The notes: a model not told the origin generated them from the sequence alone. A stretch of DNA of 64,000 nt from Rhizobium sp. CB3090 (GCF_029714285.1 NZ_CP121662.1:1736001-1800000), one strand, 5' to 3'; shown: positions 46,753 through 55,937, numbered from the stretch's first letter. Numbers and translations: made by a program.

Positions 46753-46925
46753 AAGGCTCAATTTCAGACATTCCTTTAAACGAAAGGATTCAATCCCTGT
46801 TTTTCGGAAATAGATTCTCCCTGTGGCGAAGGATTCGTCTCTTTTGTTTGGGAAGGACTCGTCATCATTTTTGGTAAAAGGCTCCATTGTCCAGCAAGGA
46901 TTCGCGACCGATCGCGAAAAAGACA
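46753..46925. repeat. Array of short direct repeats, candidate Tn7-like right end
   Basis: Six same-direction copies of AAGG(A/C)(T/C)TC start at 46753, 46784, 46829, 46853, 46878 and 46896. Spacings are 31, 45, 24, 25 and 18 bp. Several copies are followed by a T-rich run ending GG. Clustered sites of this size next to tnsA are what TnsB-binding sites look like. The array ends near GACA at 46922-46925, a possible 5'-TGTC tip read inward. The rest of 46653-47161 shows no gene. No matching inverted array was found on the other side. Confidence 0.5.
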
Positions 46926-47161
46926 TAGGAGAGCCTCGCCCGCGAAAGCCCATATGATAACGCTGTGTTCCGGCGTGCAAATTTGGCCTTGGCTATCAAA
47001 CACCGACGCCCTATGCGGCTCAGGTCACCCCGATCGACTAACGGTCCGCGCAATGGCAGCGCTGCGCATCTTGCCCATCGCTTCAAGTTAACCTCCGGCC
47101 TCCAGCCGCGAAGGGGCGAGCATCTACGTTCACGGAAAGACCATCTGGCCGTCGCCGCGGC

Positions 47162-47848
47162 TCATACCTTTGTAAGGACCAATCCGTAGAACAGGCCCTT
47201 GCCGGAGGCACTAAGCTCCTGATTGCTCTGGATCGAGCCGCCGAACGCCGCCAGCAGCGCCTTGAGCACCAGTCCCTTCGCTTCCGCCGACGCGCCCATC
47301 TTCATCTGTATCGAATACGTCACGTCGGCGCGAATGGCCTGTTGAGTCTGGTACGCCAGTGACCTCGACGAGAAATCCGCCAGGATCGCCTGGCAGTCGG
47401 GGCCGAGCGTGCTTCGAATATGGTGGAGATCATCGAGGGCCAGTTGTTCGACGGTCACATCCGTCAGCTCCAGCGTGACCGAGTCGACGTAGTTCAGGCT
47501 AGCCCCGAGGCCCATCTTCGTCAGCGTTCCCGGATCGAGTGACAGGGAGGTGCTCAGCGAGCGCGAGGCGGTCTGCGTCGCGGCGGGGTCCACGATCGGT
47601 GGAGGCGCGTGTGTGAAGTCGGGGCGGCACAGATAGGTGAGCTTCAGGGGCGGAGAAAACCCCGTTCCCTTAGCGGACGTCACTAGCGAGCCCGGACCGA
47701 ACGCCGTGGACGGGAGTGCAACCGCGTCGTAGCCCAAGGCCGTGAGGGTCGAGTTAAGATCTGCCGTCTCTTTGGCCTGCTGCTGCCCGATGGTGTTGCA
47801 GGACGTCGCCATCAGGCAGAGCAACAGAAGCATAGCGTGACGTTTCAT
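47162..47848 (-). CDS. Predicted lipoprotein of the caspase island
   Basis: 228 residues with a lipoprotein signal (MKRHAMLLLLCLMATSC), so Cys17 is the likely lipidation site. The mature part begins with TLTALGYDAVALPSTAFGPGSLV, a pattern seen at the start of several secreted proteins of unknown function. Later are repeated helical and Thr/Ser-rich strands (YVDSVTLELTDVTVEQLALD, IRADVTYSIQMKMG). No catalytic motif. It follows the secreted protein at 47966 on the same strand by 117 bp and may be its partner at the membrane. Confidence 0.65.
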   Translation of the reverse strand: MKRHAMLLLLCLMATSCNTIGQQQAKETADLNSTLTALGYDAVALPSTAFGPGSLVTSAKGTGFSPPLKLTYLCRPDFTHAPPPIVDPAATQTASRSLSTSLSLDPGTLTKMGLGASLNYVDSVTLELTDVTVEQLALDDLHHIRSTLGPDCQAILADFSSRSLAYQTQQAIRADVTYSIQMKMGASAEAKGLVLKALLAAFGGSIQSNQELSASGKGLFYGLVLTKV

Positions 47849-47965
47849 CGGTGAATGTCCCTGGTCATTTAAGGTCGACGGCGAGATATTTCGGTTCAGC
47901 TGTTTCGGGGACGGGTGTGCATTGTCCTTCAGCCAAATTCAGTTTTCGATTGATCGCGCGGACAC

Positions 47966-49072
47966 TCAGTTTCCCGGCTGGATGCTGTCGTAGGCCGCGC
48001 CGAGACGCTGCATCATCTGATGTCGGCGTTCGTGGCCGTAGCTTACGAGCTCACGGGCGATACGTTTTCGTGGGTCTGCTTGGGCGCCAGCCGTCTTGAC
48101 TGCGGCATCCGCCGCGCCTTTCGAGGTGCTCCAGATTCGCGCGACGACAAACGCCTCGTCGGTCGGGTCCACGTTTTTCTCGAAGGCAAGGCGTTCGAGC
48201 GTCGGGTGCCACACTTTCCGCAGCCAGTAATCCACAATCCACTGCTGGACCTCTCTGTCTCGAAGTCCCGCGCGGGCCCAAGTGCGAAGGACCTGCCACC
48301 GTTCTGGATCGAGTTCGTTGGTCGGGTTGTGGTCATGGCAGTACTTCTGGCCACCCCACATAACGGCATCGTGCCGGAAGGGCTCCCCATTCAAATCGGC
48401 CATGATCACGGCAGAATGTCCTGAGCATGGTCCGCCTCTGGCTCTAACTGAGTCGTATCGGAAGCCCTGTCGAAACTGCTTCAGGTCATTTGCGGAGGCG
48501 GGAATGCGCTGCGCTATCTCGTCGAAAAGGTCTTGTGCCATGCCCGTGTCGAGGTGCGGCAGTCCGAGTCCGCCAAGCGCGTAGCTCATCACATGCTTGC
48601 CGACAGTGATGTCTTTCGGCCCCGCCCAGTCCCGCCCAGCAGGATCCTTCGGTGCCGGGCCGTCCCATGCGACACCCCACTCGGCGACAGATACCGCTAA
48701 TGTCAGCTCGCCTAAGGCATCAGTCGCGTCGGCGATGGCCGCATCCGCCTTGTTGCACTCGGGCGGGCGGTCCGACACGGCGCACTTGGCGGCCATGTCG
48801 TGAGCGGTGCGGCGCGCCAACTTGTATGCCTGTATCACCTCGACAATTGTTGCGCCGGGTAGACGCTCATTCTTTCCGTTGTCGTCGGCATTGTCAGACC
48901 AGCCCTGCTCGAGCACTGTCTCGAAAACTTGATTCTTCAAAGGCGAGTCCGCGAGCGCTGGTACCGACGACGGAGAAACGAGGACAAACGAAAGAAGACA
49001 TCGCGACGCAACCCTGGCGTTCCGCAGTGGACCGCACCAGATGGACGACCCAGTTTCGCGAGACAAATGCAT
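47966..49072 (-). CDS. Secreted protein of unknown fold, candidate envelope-acting enzyme
   Basis: 368 residues from an ATG at 49072 with a strong GGGAGG site; a TTG-started longer frame upstream is unlikely. A long signal peptide ends near SSVPALA (residue 40). The body has blocks that look enzymatic: FRYDSVRARGGPCSGHSAVI, HDAVMWGGQKYCHDHNPTNE and WQVLRTWARAGL, with several His and Cys residues that could be catalytic or metal-binding. I do not recognise the family. Its setting beside secreted hydrolases and caspases suggests action in the periplasm. Confidence 0.6.
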   Translation of the reverse strand: MHLSRETGSSIWCGPLRNARVASRCLLSFVLVSPSSVPALADSPLKNQVFETVLEQGWSDNADDNGKNERLPGATIVEVIQAYKLARRTAHDMAAKCAVSDRPPECNKADAAIADATDALGELTLAVSVAEWGVAWDGPAPKDPAGRDWAGPKDITVGKHVMSYALGGLGLPHLDTGMAQDLFDEIAQRIPASANDLKQFRQGFRYDSVRARGGPCSGHSAVIMADLNGEPFRHDAVMWGGQKYCHDHNPTNELDPERWQVLRTWARAGLRDREVQQWIVDYWLRKVWHPTLERLAFEKNVDPTDEAFVVARIWSTSKGAADAAVKTAGAQADPRKRIARELVSYGHERRHQMMQRLGAAYDSIQPGN

Positions 49073-49972
49073 GGATTCCCTCCCGGTCCGCTTTCGAGAT
49101 GTGTGGCATGTGCGAATTTGGGCGCGACGGGCGGAGGACGCCAAGCGACGCAGCATATACAACAACGGCGTCCAATCCACGTCGACCGCGGCTTGCAGAT
49201 CGCCATTTCTCGCTTCTACCACGAACGCAATTCGCTCGAGCTGCTTGTTAGGATCCTCGCAGCGGCACCCAGTCGTCTGACTTTGCCTCTCAAGCGGCCA
49301 AAGTAGCAAGTAGAATAGCAAGCAATAGCAACCGTCCCATGCGTGTCCCCTTCGAGGACATGTTGGATAACTATACTTTCTGTATGCTTTACACGAAAGA
49401 GTTACACGTTTGCATGCATCTGTAAATAGGCATTATTCTGCACGTTGCGATATCAATACTTTGAATTCGTTAAAGCGTTCGTACCCACACCTTATCCACC
49501 GGTGTACCAATCGGGCGTCGAATACCATATCGATAGTGAGGCTTACATATCCGCTGCCCGTGAACTGTAGCCGGGCGAGAGCAGTTGCCGTAGAGCAGTC
49601 AAGTGTCTCCACCGACGTAGCGGGATCCTTGCCGTCGACATGGGCGAGTCAAACATCTTCGTCATTAAGGAATAGGCTGTGGTAAGGAGCTGAGATTGGC
49701 GGAGACACTTTGAGGTTCCTGATCTTTTTTGGGGGGTGACACAAAGCATGCGTCGATGTTCGGCTGAACGTTGCCCTCAGGTTTTCGACGGGCCTTCAAA
49801 TCCTCAACGTCCAGGAATAAACGCTGCTCGACGGCGAATGTAGCACATCGACGAGCGACGCGATTCGACAACTCATCGAGCCATCTTAGCTTAGCTCCAA
49901 CACCGGGCCCCAGGTGACCTGAAACGAACCCAATGACAAAGTAAGGGGTCGGAATTGATTGGGCTTTGGAAG
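49073..49972. other. Gene-poor 900-bp spacer between secreted-protein genes
   Basis: No convincing coding region. A small minus-strand frame at 49665-49871 has no ribosome site or family. The stretch 49322-49560 is AT-richer than its surroundings and may hold the promoter for the minus-strand genes at 49072. Nothing else is recognised. Confidence 0.4.
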
Positions 49973-51853
49973 CTACTTGCAGGCCTTCTCCCCGGCCGGA
50001 GCGCTCTTGCAGACTGTGATTTTCGCCCCTGAGAGGTTCTCGACCAATTCCTTGCCCTTGCTATATGGAATTTTATTGGCAGCCGAAAGGGCCAGGTCGA
50101 ATTCCTTAGCGGAGATTGCCGCATCTTCTGCAGGCATCGTAAGAGACTGCCCGGCGAGAGCCACACCTAGCCCGAGCTGATAGCGATATGTCTTCCGGGA
50201 GAGCTGGTGTGAGAGAAGCGTAACGATTCGGCCGCGCGTACTCTCCTGTTCCGAGAGCAGCGCTTGTCGGAGGTCTAGTCTCGACTGGTGGCGTGTAGGC
50301 GCATCTTCGGACAAGAGGAGGTCGGTTAGATTTCTGTAACGGTCTAACGCGTCTGGATCCACCGTAACCGAAGTTTCCGGCTGGTCGGTCGGTTTAAGAG
50401 TCAAATCAGAATACTGCTGATAGGCGTCAATCTTGGCCTTGAATTGCGTCGTCGCCTCCCGGACGCTCTGCGCGCCGGGATCGTTATCCTTGCCTGCAAT
50501 GGCCAGAATCGCGTCAGCTTGTTTGACTTGGCTGTTAGCGTCATTTCCGAGAGGGGTGACGTGCCGTGCAAAAACGGAGGACCATTGAGAAGGATCGCCA
50601 GGCAAGTTTCTCACGCTGGTCGTCGTCATGTCGGCACTCAATTCGCTGAGCTGACGGCTATTAAGCGACGTCTTGTAATTCAGGAGGACATCGGCATAGG
50701 TGGCCTTGTCCTTTTGCAAGCCTACTGCCGTGACATCAAACGTAGATGCCTCAACTTGTTTCCAAGCTTCGACAAACCGATCATCTTCGACCAGCGACTG
50801 TAAGGCCGTGTCGTCGCGAAAGAAAACCATGCTCCCTTCTTGATAGTAGATATCATCGGGAAGATATCTGAACACTGGGAAGGCAACTTTGTCAGGGCCT
50901 AGCTTTCTCGAGATTCGTGGCGGTGTCTGACTCTCAAGGTAGGGACCGATTTCCCCGAAAGTCGTCCAGCGTGAGAAGTCGGTAAATTCGGTATTTCGAC
51001 CGAGCAGGATGTCCGACAGCAGATCTGTCATCACGGAGGACGTCGGAGCGACGTCGGTGCCTGTTCCTGCGGCGAGGAAAATACGCGCGGGCTTGCCCGA
51101 ATGCACCAAGGCGAAGAATGGCAAATCAATACCTTCCTTGTCGCTCGGCTTGTAGATCCAGTTGCCCTGCGCGTCCATCGGGAATACATCGGTCTGTTCT
51201 TTTGCCTTCGCGGAGAAGGGTTCAGAAAACTGAGCGTCGGATGGGTTCCCTTCGAATCCGAAGAACGAACCGGAAAAGCACGAGTCAAAAATGAAAAGTA
51301 CGTGCCGGGGATCCGGCATCTCGGCCCAACTGGCAAACATCGAAAGCGGAATCGCACGCTGTGCCACCTCCGTTTCCTCGGCATTCTGCGGATCCTTTGC
51401 GTCAACGGGAACGAAATATCCAACTTTGTATCTGATCATCTGTCGTGTGTAGCCATGCCCACTGAGGTACACGATCAGCCTTGAGTTGTGAATTGTCCCG
51501 TACTTTCGCATGAACTGATCGATGACGCTGATCAGATCAGCCGATTTCAAATCAAAGTGGACCTCCACCTTGAAATGCTGATGTTCAAGTCCCTTAGTCA
51601 GCTTCTTAATTTCTGGCGGGATCAAGGTTAAGCTGTCCCATCCCTCTGTATAGTTGACTTCTCCGACAACGAGAGCGTGGCTTTCGGAGTAATAGATTTC
51701 AGGCTGACCATTGTTATCAGCAATCGTCATAGCCGTAGCGGCGTCTTCAATCGCAGTTTCGTAATATGGCTTCGGCAGCGCATCTTGCGCCAGCACCGTT
51801 CCGGAGGCGCCAAGGCTTAACGCAAAGAGGAGACCGATCACCCCACGCATCAT
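49973..51853 (-). CDS. Secreted caspase-like protease (peptidase C14) with long C-terminal domain
   Basis: 626 residues. Sec signal peptide (MMRGVIGLLFALSLGASGTVLA). The caspase fold at about 55-280 has ALVVGEVNYTEGWDSL, the catalytic His133 in IVYLSGHGYTRQ and Cys192 in LFIFDSCFSGSFFGFEG. The 340-residue C-terminal part is of unknown family, possibly helical repeats (FVEAWKQVEASTFD, NSRQLSELSADMTT). Export makes it a periplasmic caspase, unlike the cytoplasmic caspases of known phage-defence systems. Its start overlaps the stop of the upstream hydrolase gene by 4 bp, so both are translated together. Confidence 0.85.
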   Translation of the reverse strand: MMRGVIGLLFALSLGASGTVLAQDALPKPYYETAIEDAATAMTIADNNGQPEIYYSESHALVVGEVNYTEGWDSLTLIPPEIKKLTKGLEHQHFKVEVHFDLKSADLISVIDQFMRKYGTIHNSRLIVYLSGHGYTRQMIRYKVGYFVPVDAKDPQNAEETEVAQRAIPLSMFASWAEMPDPRHVLFIFDSCFSGSFFGFEGNPSDAQFSEPFSAKAKEQTDVFPMDAQGNWIYKPSDKEGIDLPFFALVHSGKPARIFLAAGTGTDVAPTSSVMTDLLSDILLGRNTEFTDFSRWTTFGEIGPYLESQTPPRISRKLGPDKVAFPVFRYLPDDIYYQEGSMVFFRDDTALQSLVEDDRFVEAWKQVEASTFDVTAVGLQKDKATYADVLLNYKTSLNSRQLSELSADMTTTSVRNLPGDPSQWSSVFARHVTPLGNDANSQVKQADAILAIAGKDNDPGAQSVREATTQFKAKIDAYQQYSDLTLKPTDQPETSVTVDPDALDRYRNLTDLLLSEDAPTRHQSRLDLRQALLSEQESTRGRIVTLLSHQLSRKTYRYQLGLGVALAGQSLTMPAEDAAISAKEFDLALSAANKIPYSKGKELVENLSGAKITVCKSAPAGEKACK

Positions 51854-52596
51854 TTTGTCGGTCTCCGGATTGCGACAAGCCGTTTGGGGCCGGCGTAGAG
51901 CCTGAACTGCTGACGCGAGAGCTGATCATGTTGGTTGCCGCCAACGCACCAGGCTACCGTCTTTTCATCATCTGCCCAGCCGTCGAAGAATGCGACATGT
52001 CCATGGGCGGTATCCCCCACATCCCTAAACACGATAATATCTCCCGTCTTTTCAGGCACAGTGTCTGCCGCAGCCGGATGTTTCTGATCTCCCAGTGCAA
52101 CGGGGAATTTATCGAAGTCTCGATATGAGGCCGACGCCGCACTGCCCGAGCTCGGATAATTGCAGCGGCGCAAGACCCATCCCATGAAGGCCGCGCACCA
52201 AGGCGTGACATCTCCCTCGGGTTTTGTGCTAGTCGCGGCAAAGAACGCCACGATTAGCGGGTTGGCCGGAGACATATTATTCTCGCTCGGCCATTCCCAT
52301 ACCCCGCCATATGTGGGATCTTTCATCATTATCTTGGCAAGCTCGACAGGAGCCTTATCCTTCGGGAGCCCGATGAGGTATTTTGCCGCGTCGATTACAC
52401 GCTGATCGCTTGGCGCGAGTATTCTAGATCCTTTTCCGGGCTCGCTTTCAACGGAGATCCATTCCGCATTGCCAGCGATCCACTCTCTCATTACGCCGAT
52501 GAGTTCATCCTGCTCCTGCGCGAGCGCTCGGCCCGGCAGAAATGCCGCCGTCGCGAGGATCGATGCGGTCCCTAAGTTGAACTGTCTTCTTAGCAC
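51850..52596 (-). CDS. Exported NlpC/P60-like (CHAP-type) peptidoglycan hydrolase
   Basis: 248 residues from a GTG at 52596 that is preceded by GGAGGGG; an ATG four codons upstream lacks a site. The N terminus MLRRQFNLGTASILATAAFLPGRALA (twin Arg, then hydrophobic core) looks like a Tat signal. The enzyme core has the Cys in VTPWCAAFMGWVLRRC, the His in TAHGHVAFFDGW and a further WCVGGNQ strand, as in cysteine amidases/endopeptidases that cleave wall peptides. It forms a two-gene operon with the caspase (ATGA overlap). Confidence 0.82.
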   Translation of the reverse strand: MLRRQFNLGTASILATAAFLPGRALAQEQDELIGVMREWIAGNAEWISVESEPGKGSRILAPSDQRVIDAAKYLIGLPKDKAPVELAKIMMKDPTYGGVWEWPSENNMSPANPLIVAFFAATSTKPEGDVTPWCAAFMGWVLRRCNYPSSGSAASASYRDFDKFPVALGDQKHPAAADTVPEKTGDIIVFRDVGDTAHGHVAFFDGWADDEKTVAWCVGGNQHDQLSRQQFRLYAGPKRLVAIRRPTK

Positions 52597-53776
52597 ATCC
52601 CCCTCCATTTGCTAATTTAGATAATAATGCATTACCTTCGATTGTGTAGTAAATCGAAAAACGCGCAATCTGCTCGCGTGATTTATCAAAAAATTTGAGA
52701 GAAGCCGAGGAATGCAACTTCTTTCGCGACAAAGTAAAATTGGACCGACGGCTTGCGATTACCCATCTTTGGAGGACCCACCAACGCGGCAGATTTAAGT
52801 TACTTAGAGATCGTCGCTCGGCGTTACTTTGTGTGCTGCGCATGATTTTTTAGGTTTCTTACAACCATTCCTAGGCAAACTTCTGCATTTGTCTAGGCAG
52901 TTTCCCGCGCTTCGCAATGAAATCCTACCATCGATAGATCCGGTGTCGATTGGCCCTCGCCTGCCAACGGTCCGCACCTCTATCCCTGCCGTTGCTCTCC
53001 GATGCGATTTTGCATTCGTCGCCCCGGCAGCATGACACTTCGGAGCCATCGCGCCTCCCCAGATCGACAATGTCGTCATCGATGGCCGAGATCCATCCAT
53101 CCCGAGCACGAACTCAGCCACACCTTGTAGTAGTACGATCTTTGCGGAAGATGAAGTTCCGTAACCACATCTTCAATTTCAGCAAAAAGATGGACGCCCG
53201 CGTGAGCCCGCCGAAGAGGGCCGGAAGCAAAGCGGAGCCGCCGCAGGAGATCAACGCGACGACAAGATCGTCTTCGCGCAGCACATGGGCCATGTCCTGG
53301 ATTCGCTGGACGGCTCTCAGACCCGCATCGTCGGGAACCGGATGAGACACCTCGATGATCTGGATCCACTTGTCTCTGCCGCATGTCCATATCGCATGAC
53401 CACAAGCCCCGTAACCGGGTTTAGTCTTATGTCTAACGAGTTTCGACAGGTTGATTTGATGATCGGTGCCGTTTGTTGGGATTTTGGAGGTGCGCCTTGA
53501 GGTCTCAACGATCGAAACTTCGTCTTCCGTATCCCAGTCATAAGACTGCGAACAGGTTCGAAATCCGCGTGCGATGAACGCTGCATTGCTGTCTTGCGAT
53601 CCTTTTATTGGCGCGCGTAATCCAGAATTGCATAATTATTTACCTAATTTGGCTGCCTTTTTTTCCGCCAAACTTCCGCTACCATGACGCGAGCTGAGGG
53701 TCATGAGCTGAGGAGTAGACGAGTATTCTCCGGCAGCGCGGGAAGGCAAAACAAACCACTATTTCAGGAGGACGAG
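52597..53776. other. Divergent control region of the two hydrolase-caspase operons, with gene debris
   Basis: About 1.2 kb between the divergently transcribed hydrolase genes. It must hold both promoters; stretches near 52610-52720 and 53620-53680 are AT-rich and suitable. The only coding trace is a glycerate kinase-like fragment at 53165-53480. No binding-site repeat was recognised. Confidence 0.45.
53165..53480 (-). pseudogene. Glycerate 2-kinase/hydroxypyruvate reductase (TtuD-like) fragment, frameshifted
   Basis: One minus-strand frame gives GLVVMRYGHAAE; a second continues with VSHPVPDDAGLRAVQRIQDM and DDLVVALISCGGSALLPALF. Together they match the GLVVTRYGHA...HPVPDAAG...LISGGGSALLPAP signature of MOFRL-family glycerate 2-kinases. 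A frameshift separates the two parts, and the rest of the gene is absent. Confidence 0.65.
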
Positions 53777-54625
53777 ATGAATAGGCGTGAGATTTTGCGA
53801 GGTTTGGCATGCATTTCCTTCTTGTCATCAAATATTAAATATGCCTTGTCTGAAGACCAAACGCTAGCTTCTTCGATTGATAGCAGGCTGGACGCCCTAT
53901 CGAATAATCCAAGACTTATAGACTTGTTGCGCCAAGTCGGGCCTTCAGAGGGAGTTACATTCCTACGAGGTATATTGACTCATGGTATTGCAGGGCGGCA
54001 CAGATCAGATAGGCCGATTTCTGAGCGAGCTAAAAAATTAATCGTCACATTCGAAGTATCCAACGAGAAACACTACACTGCCTCCTTACAGAAGCTAACC
54101 TGGCCTTACGGTAGCTCCGGCCCGACGCTGGGAATTGGATACGACATCGGTTACGTTAACAAAAAGATATTCGACGAGGACTGGACGGACTATATCGACA
54201 AAAATCGGATTGATGTCATTTCGGCCGGTTGTGGCCTTACCGCTGCCAATGGTAGGGACTTTGTCAAGAAGAATCAGCAAGTGTCGATATCTTGGGATGA
54301 AGCGAACAAGCAATTCCGCGATCAGATGTCGCCGTTTCTTGTTGGAGAGACTTTAGCTGCCCTCCCCAAAAACGCCGAGCAGCTATCGCCAGACAGTTTA
54401 GGCGCCCTGTGTTCGCTCGTCTACAACCGCGGCGCCAGTTTTCAAGTCGCGGATGATCGGCACACCGAAATGCGGAACATCCGCCGGCTAATTGCTCAAG
54501 GTCGGTTTAAAGACGTTCCAAACGAAATAACCAATATGAAACGCATATGGCGGGGCGTCCCCAACATGGAAGGACTTCTGATCCGTCGTGACCTGGAAGC
54601 TAAGCTTTTCCGGGCTGGCTTATGA
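53777..54625 (+). CDS. Exported lysozyme-like (GH24-type) protein
   Basis: 282 residues from the ATG at 53777 after CAGGAGG. The N terminus MNRREILRGLACISFLSSNI has an RR-x-x-L pattern suggesting Tat or Sec export. The core resembles phage/pesticin-type lysozymes: KLIVTFEVSNEKHY (candidate catalytic Glu), SGPTLGIGYDIGY, LGALCSLVYNRGASF, and GLLIRRDLEAKLF at the end. Predicted to cut peptidoglycan glycan strands. It is followed after 31 bp by a caspase gene on the same strand, mirroring the operon on the other side. Confidence 0.75.
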   Translation: MNRREILRGLACISFLSSNIKYALSEDQTLASSIDSRLDALSNNPRLIDLLRQVGPSEGVTFLRGILTHGIAGRHRSDRPISERAKKLIVTFEVSNEKHYTASLQKLTWPYGSSGPTLGIGYDIGYVNKKIFDEDWTDYIDKNRIDVISAGCGLTAANGRDFVKKNQQVSISWDEANKQFRDQMSPFLVGETLAALPKNAEQLSPDSLGALCSLVYNRGASFQVADDRHTEMRNIRRLIAQGRFKDVPNEITNMKRIWRGVPNMEGLLIRRDLEAKLFRAGL

Positions 54626-54656
54626 TCAACAGGATGTCTGTGGGAGGACTCACACC

Positions 54657-55937
54657 ATGCGCTTGCTTCAAATTGCGTTATTGTTGTTGGCGTATCTATG
54701 CACATTCTCATCCGCGTATGCTGAGCGAAGAGCGGTAGTAATCGGGATCAAAGACTACCAAAACAATGGTATACCGCATCTAGTAAACAGCTTAACCGAT
54801 GCTGATCTGATTTCCCAAAAACTATCGTCCGTAGGTTTTAACGTCAGCGTTCTAAAAAACGAAGATGCAACGGCTCCAAAGTTCGCCACCTTTTGGCAGG
54901 GTTTTAAAGAAAATACAAATCCTGGCGACGAAGTCGTCATTTATTTTTCTGGACATGGTTTCTCCAAGGACGGCTCGAACTTCATTGCGCTGCAGGACAT
55001 GCCATCGCCCACAAGTGATATGCCATTTTCAAAGTTGAGAACGAAGCTGATTAACATCACCGATTTGTCCAGAGAATTAGAAGAACTTGATGTACAAATC
55101 GGAGTGATAATACTTGAAGCATGTCGCGAGAATATCTTTGATCCTTCGACCCACGCCCCCATAGGTTCTGGAGGGCTCGTTGTCAAAACGGAAAATAGAG
55201 GTACGGTGATTTGGTATGCCGCATCAAACGGAGAGGTAGCAAAAGATTCTGACGCGACGGATTCCGTTTCGAAGGGATCAACATTCACAAGAGTGATTGT
55301 CGATAATTTCGATCAATACAAAACTACCGACATCGAGCGCTTCGGAAAAGAGATGCGCAAACCCGTGTATGATGCCGCGCAACCCATTGCCCAACATTCT
55401 GAAATGGCGTCTAACATATTTTTTGACTGGTGCTTCACCAGTTGCGGTACAACTACGCAAGCTTTGTCTGTTAAAGTGTTTAACGCCGATAGACCTAGCT
55501 TAGCGAGCTATAGCGCCGTTTCCGAGGAAAAACTCACGAATTTCATCGCATCCCAAGATTTGGTCAGTAATAATACCATTCACGTCGTGCCGATCGACCC
55601 AAAATTTGCAAACGTGCGGTTGTACCCCAAATACTCCGGCAATAATCAACTTCAGGCAGCGACGGGGATTATTGCTAAGCTTCAGGAGTCTGGAATTTAT
55701 GCGGCGACACCGGATCAAGATGATATTGGCCTGTGCAAAAAGTACTCGGTCCCAACCGTCATCTATCACGCGGATCAGGAGAAAGATGCAGCGCAGGCAT
55801 CCGCGGATCTAGTAACCGCTGCAATCTCCGCGGTTGAAAACCAGTCCCACATCACAGCCGCTACCGAGCAGCATCCAGAATCGACCGGCAAATTTACACC
55901 TTTTAGATTTGCCTTATGCATGTCGGGCCTTCGCTGA
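54657..55937 (+). CDS. Secreted caspase-like protease (peptidase C14)
   Basis: 426 residues from the ATG at 54657 (GGGAGG upstream). Sec signal peptide MRLLQIALLLLAYLCTFSSAYA. Caspase fold begins directly after it: ERRAVVIGIKDYQ, the catalytic His100 in VVIYFSGHGFSKD and Cys156 in GVIILEACRENIF. The region after residue 260 is of unknown family, and its cysteines (FFDWCFTSCG) could form disulfides in the periplasm. Second gene of a hydrolase-caspase operon. Only partly similar to the caspase at 49973, so the two modules are related in plan but not recent duplicates. Confidence 0.85.
   Translation: MRLLQIALLLLAYLCTFSSAYAERRAVVIGIKDYQNNGIPHLVNSLTDADLISQKLSSVGFNVSVLKNEDATAPKFATFWQGFKENTNPGDEVVIYFSGHGFSKDGSNFIALQDMPSPTSDMPFSKLRTKLINITDLSRELEELDVQIGVIILEACRENIFDPSTHAPIGSGGLVVKTENRGTVIWYAASNGEVAKDSDATDSVSKGSTFTRVIVDNFDQYKTTDIERFGKEMRKPVYDAAQPIAQHSEMASNIFFDWCFTSCGTTTQALSVKVFNADRPSLASYSAVSEEKLTNFIASQDLVSNNTIHVVPIDPKFANVRLYPKYSGNNQLQAATGIIAKLQESGIYAATPDQDDIGLCKKYSVPTVIYHADQEKDAAQASADLVTAAISAVENQSHITAATEQHPESTGKFTPFRFALCMSGLR

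Larger units (their letters stand above)
36830..46925 (-). mobile_element. Tn7-like transposon core (tnsA-tnsB-tnsC-tniQ), inactivated
   Basis: Four genes on one strand in the order of Tn7-like elements: TnsA-type endonuclease, DDE transposase TnsB/TniA, AAA+ regulator TnsC/TniB and a 629-residue TniQ/TnsD-type target selector. Gaps are short (8-30 bp) or overlapping. A helical protein gene and an array of AAGG(A/C)(T/C)TC repeats lie beyond tnsA, where Tn7 has its right end with TnsB sites. The right limit given is the last repeat plus a terminal ACA and is tentative. No matching left end was found; IS debris occupies that side. An IS66 copy splits tniB. Confidence 0.75.

Noticed and set aside
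47162..47848. Bacterial gasdermin partner of the caspases
   Set aside because: The opening ALGYDAVALP loosely recalls gasdermins, but the protein has a lipoprotein signal and no other match, and the caspases are exported, so the idea is not supported.
49665..49871. Small minus-strand frame in the spacer
   Set aside because: No ribosome site, no recognisable family and odd composition; treated as chance.
53777..54625. Prophage lysis gene
   Set aside because: No holin, spanin, terminase or structural phage genes are nearby; the gene is paired with a caspase instead.
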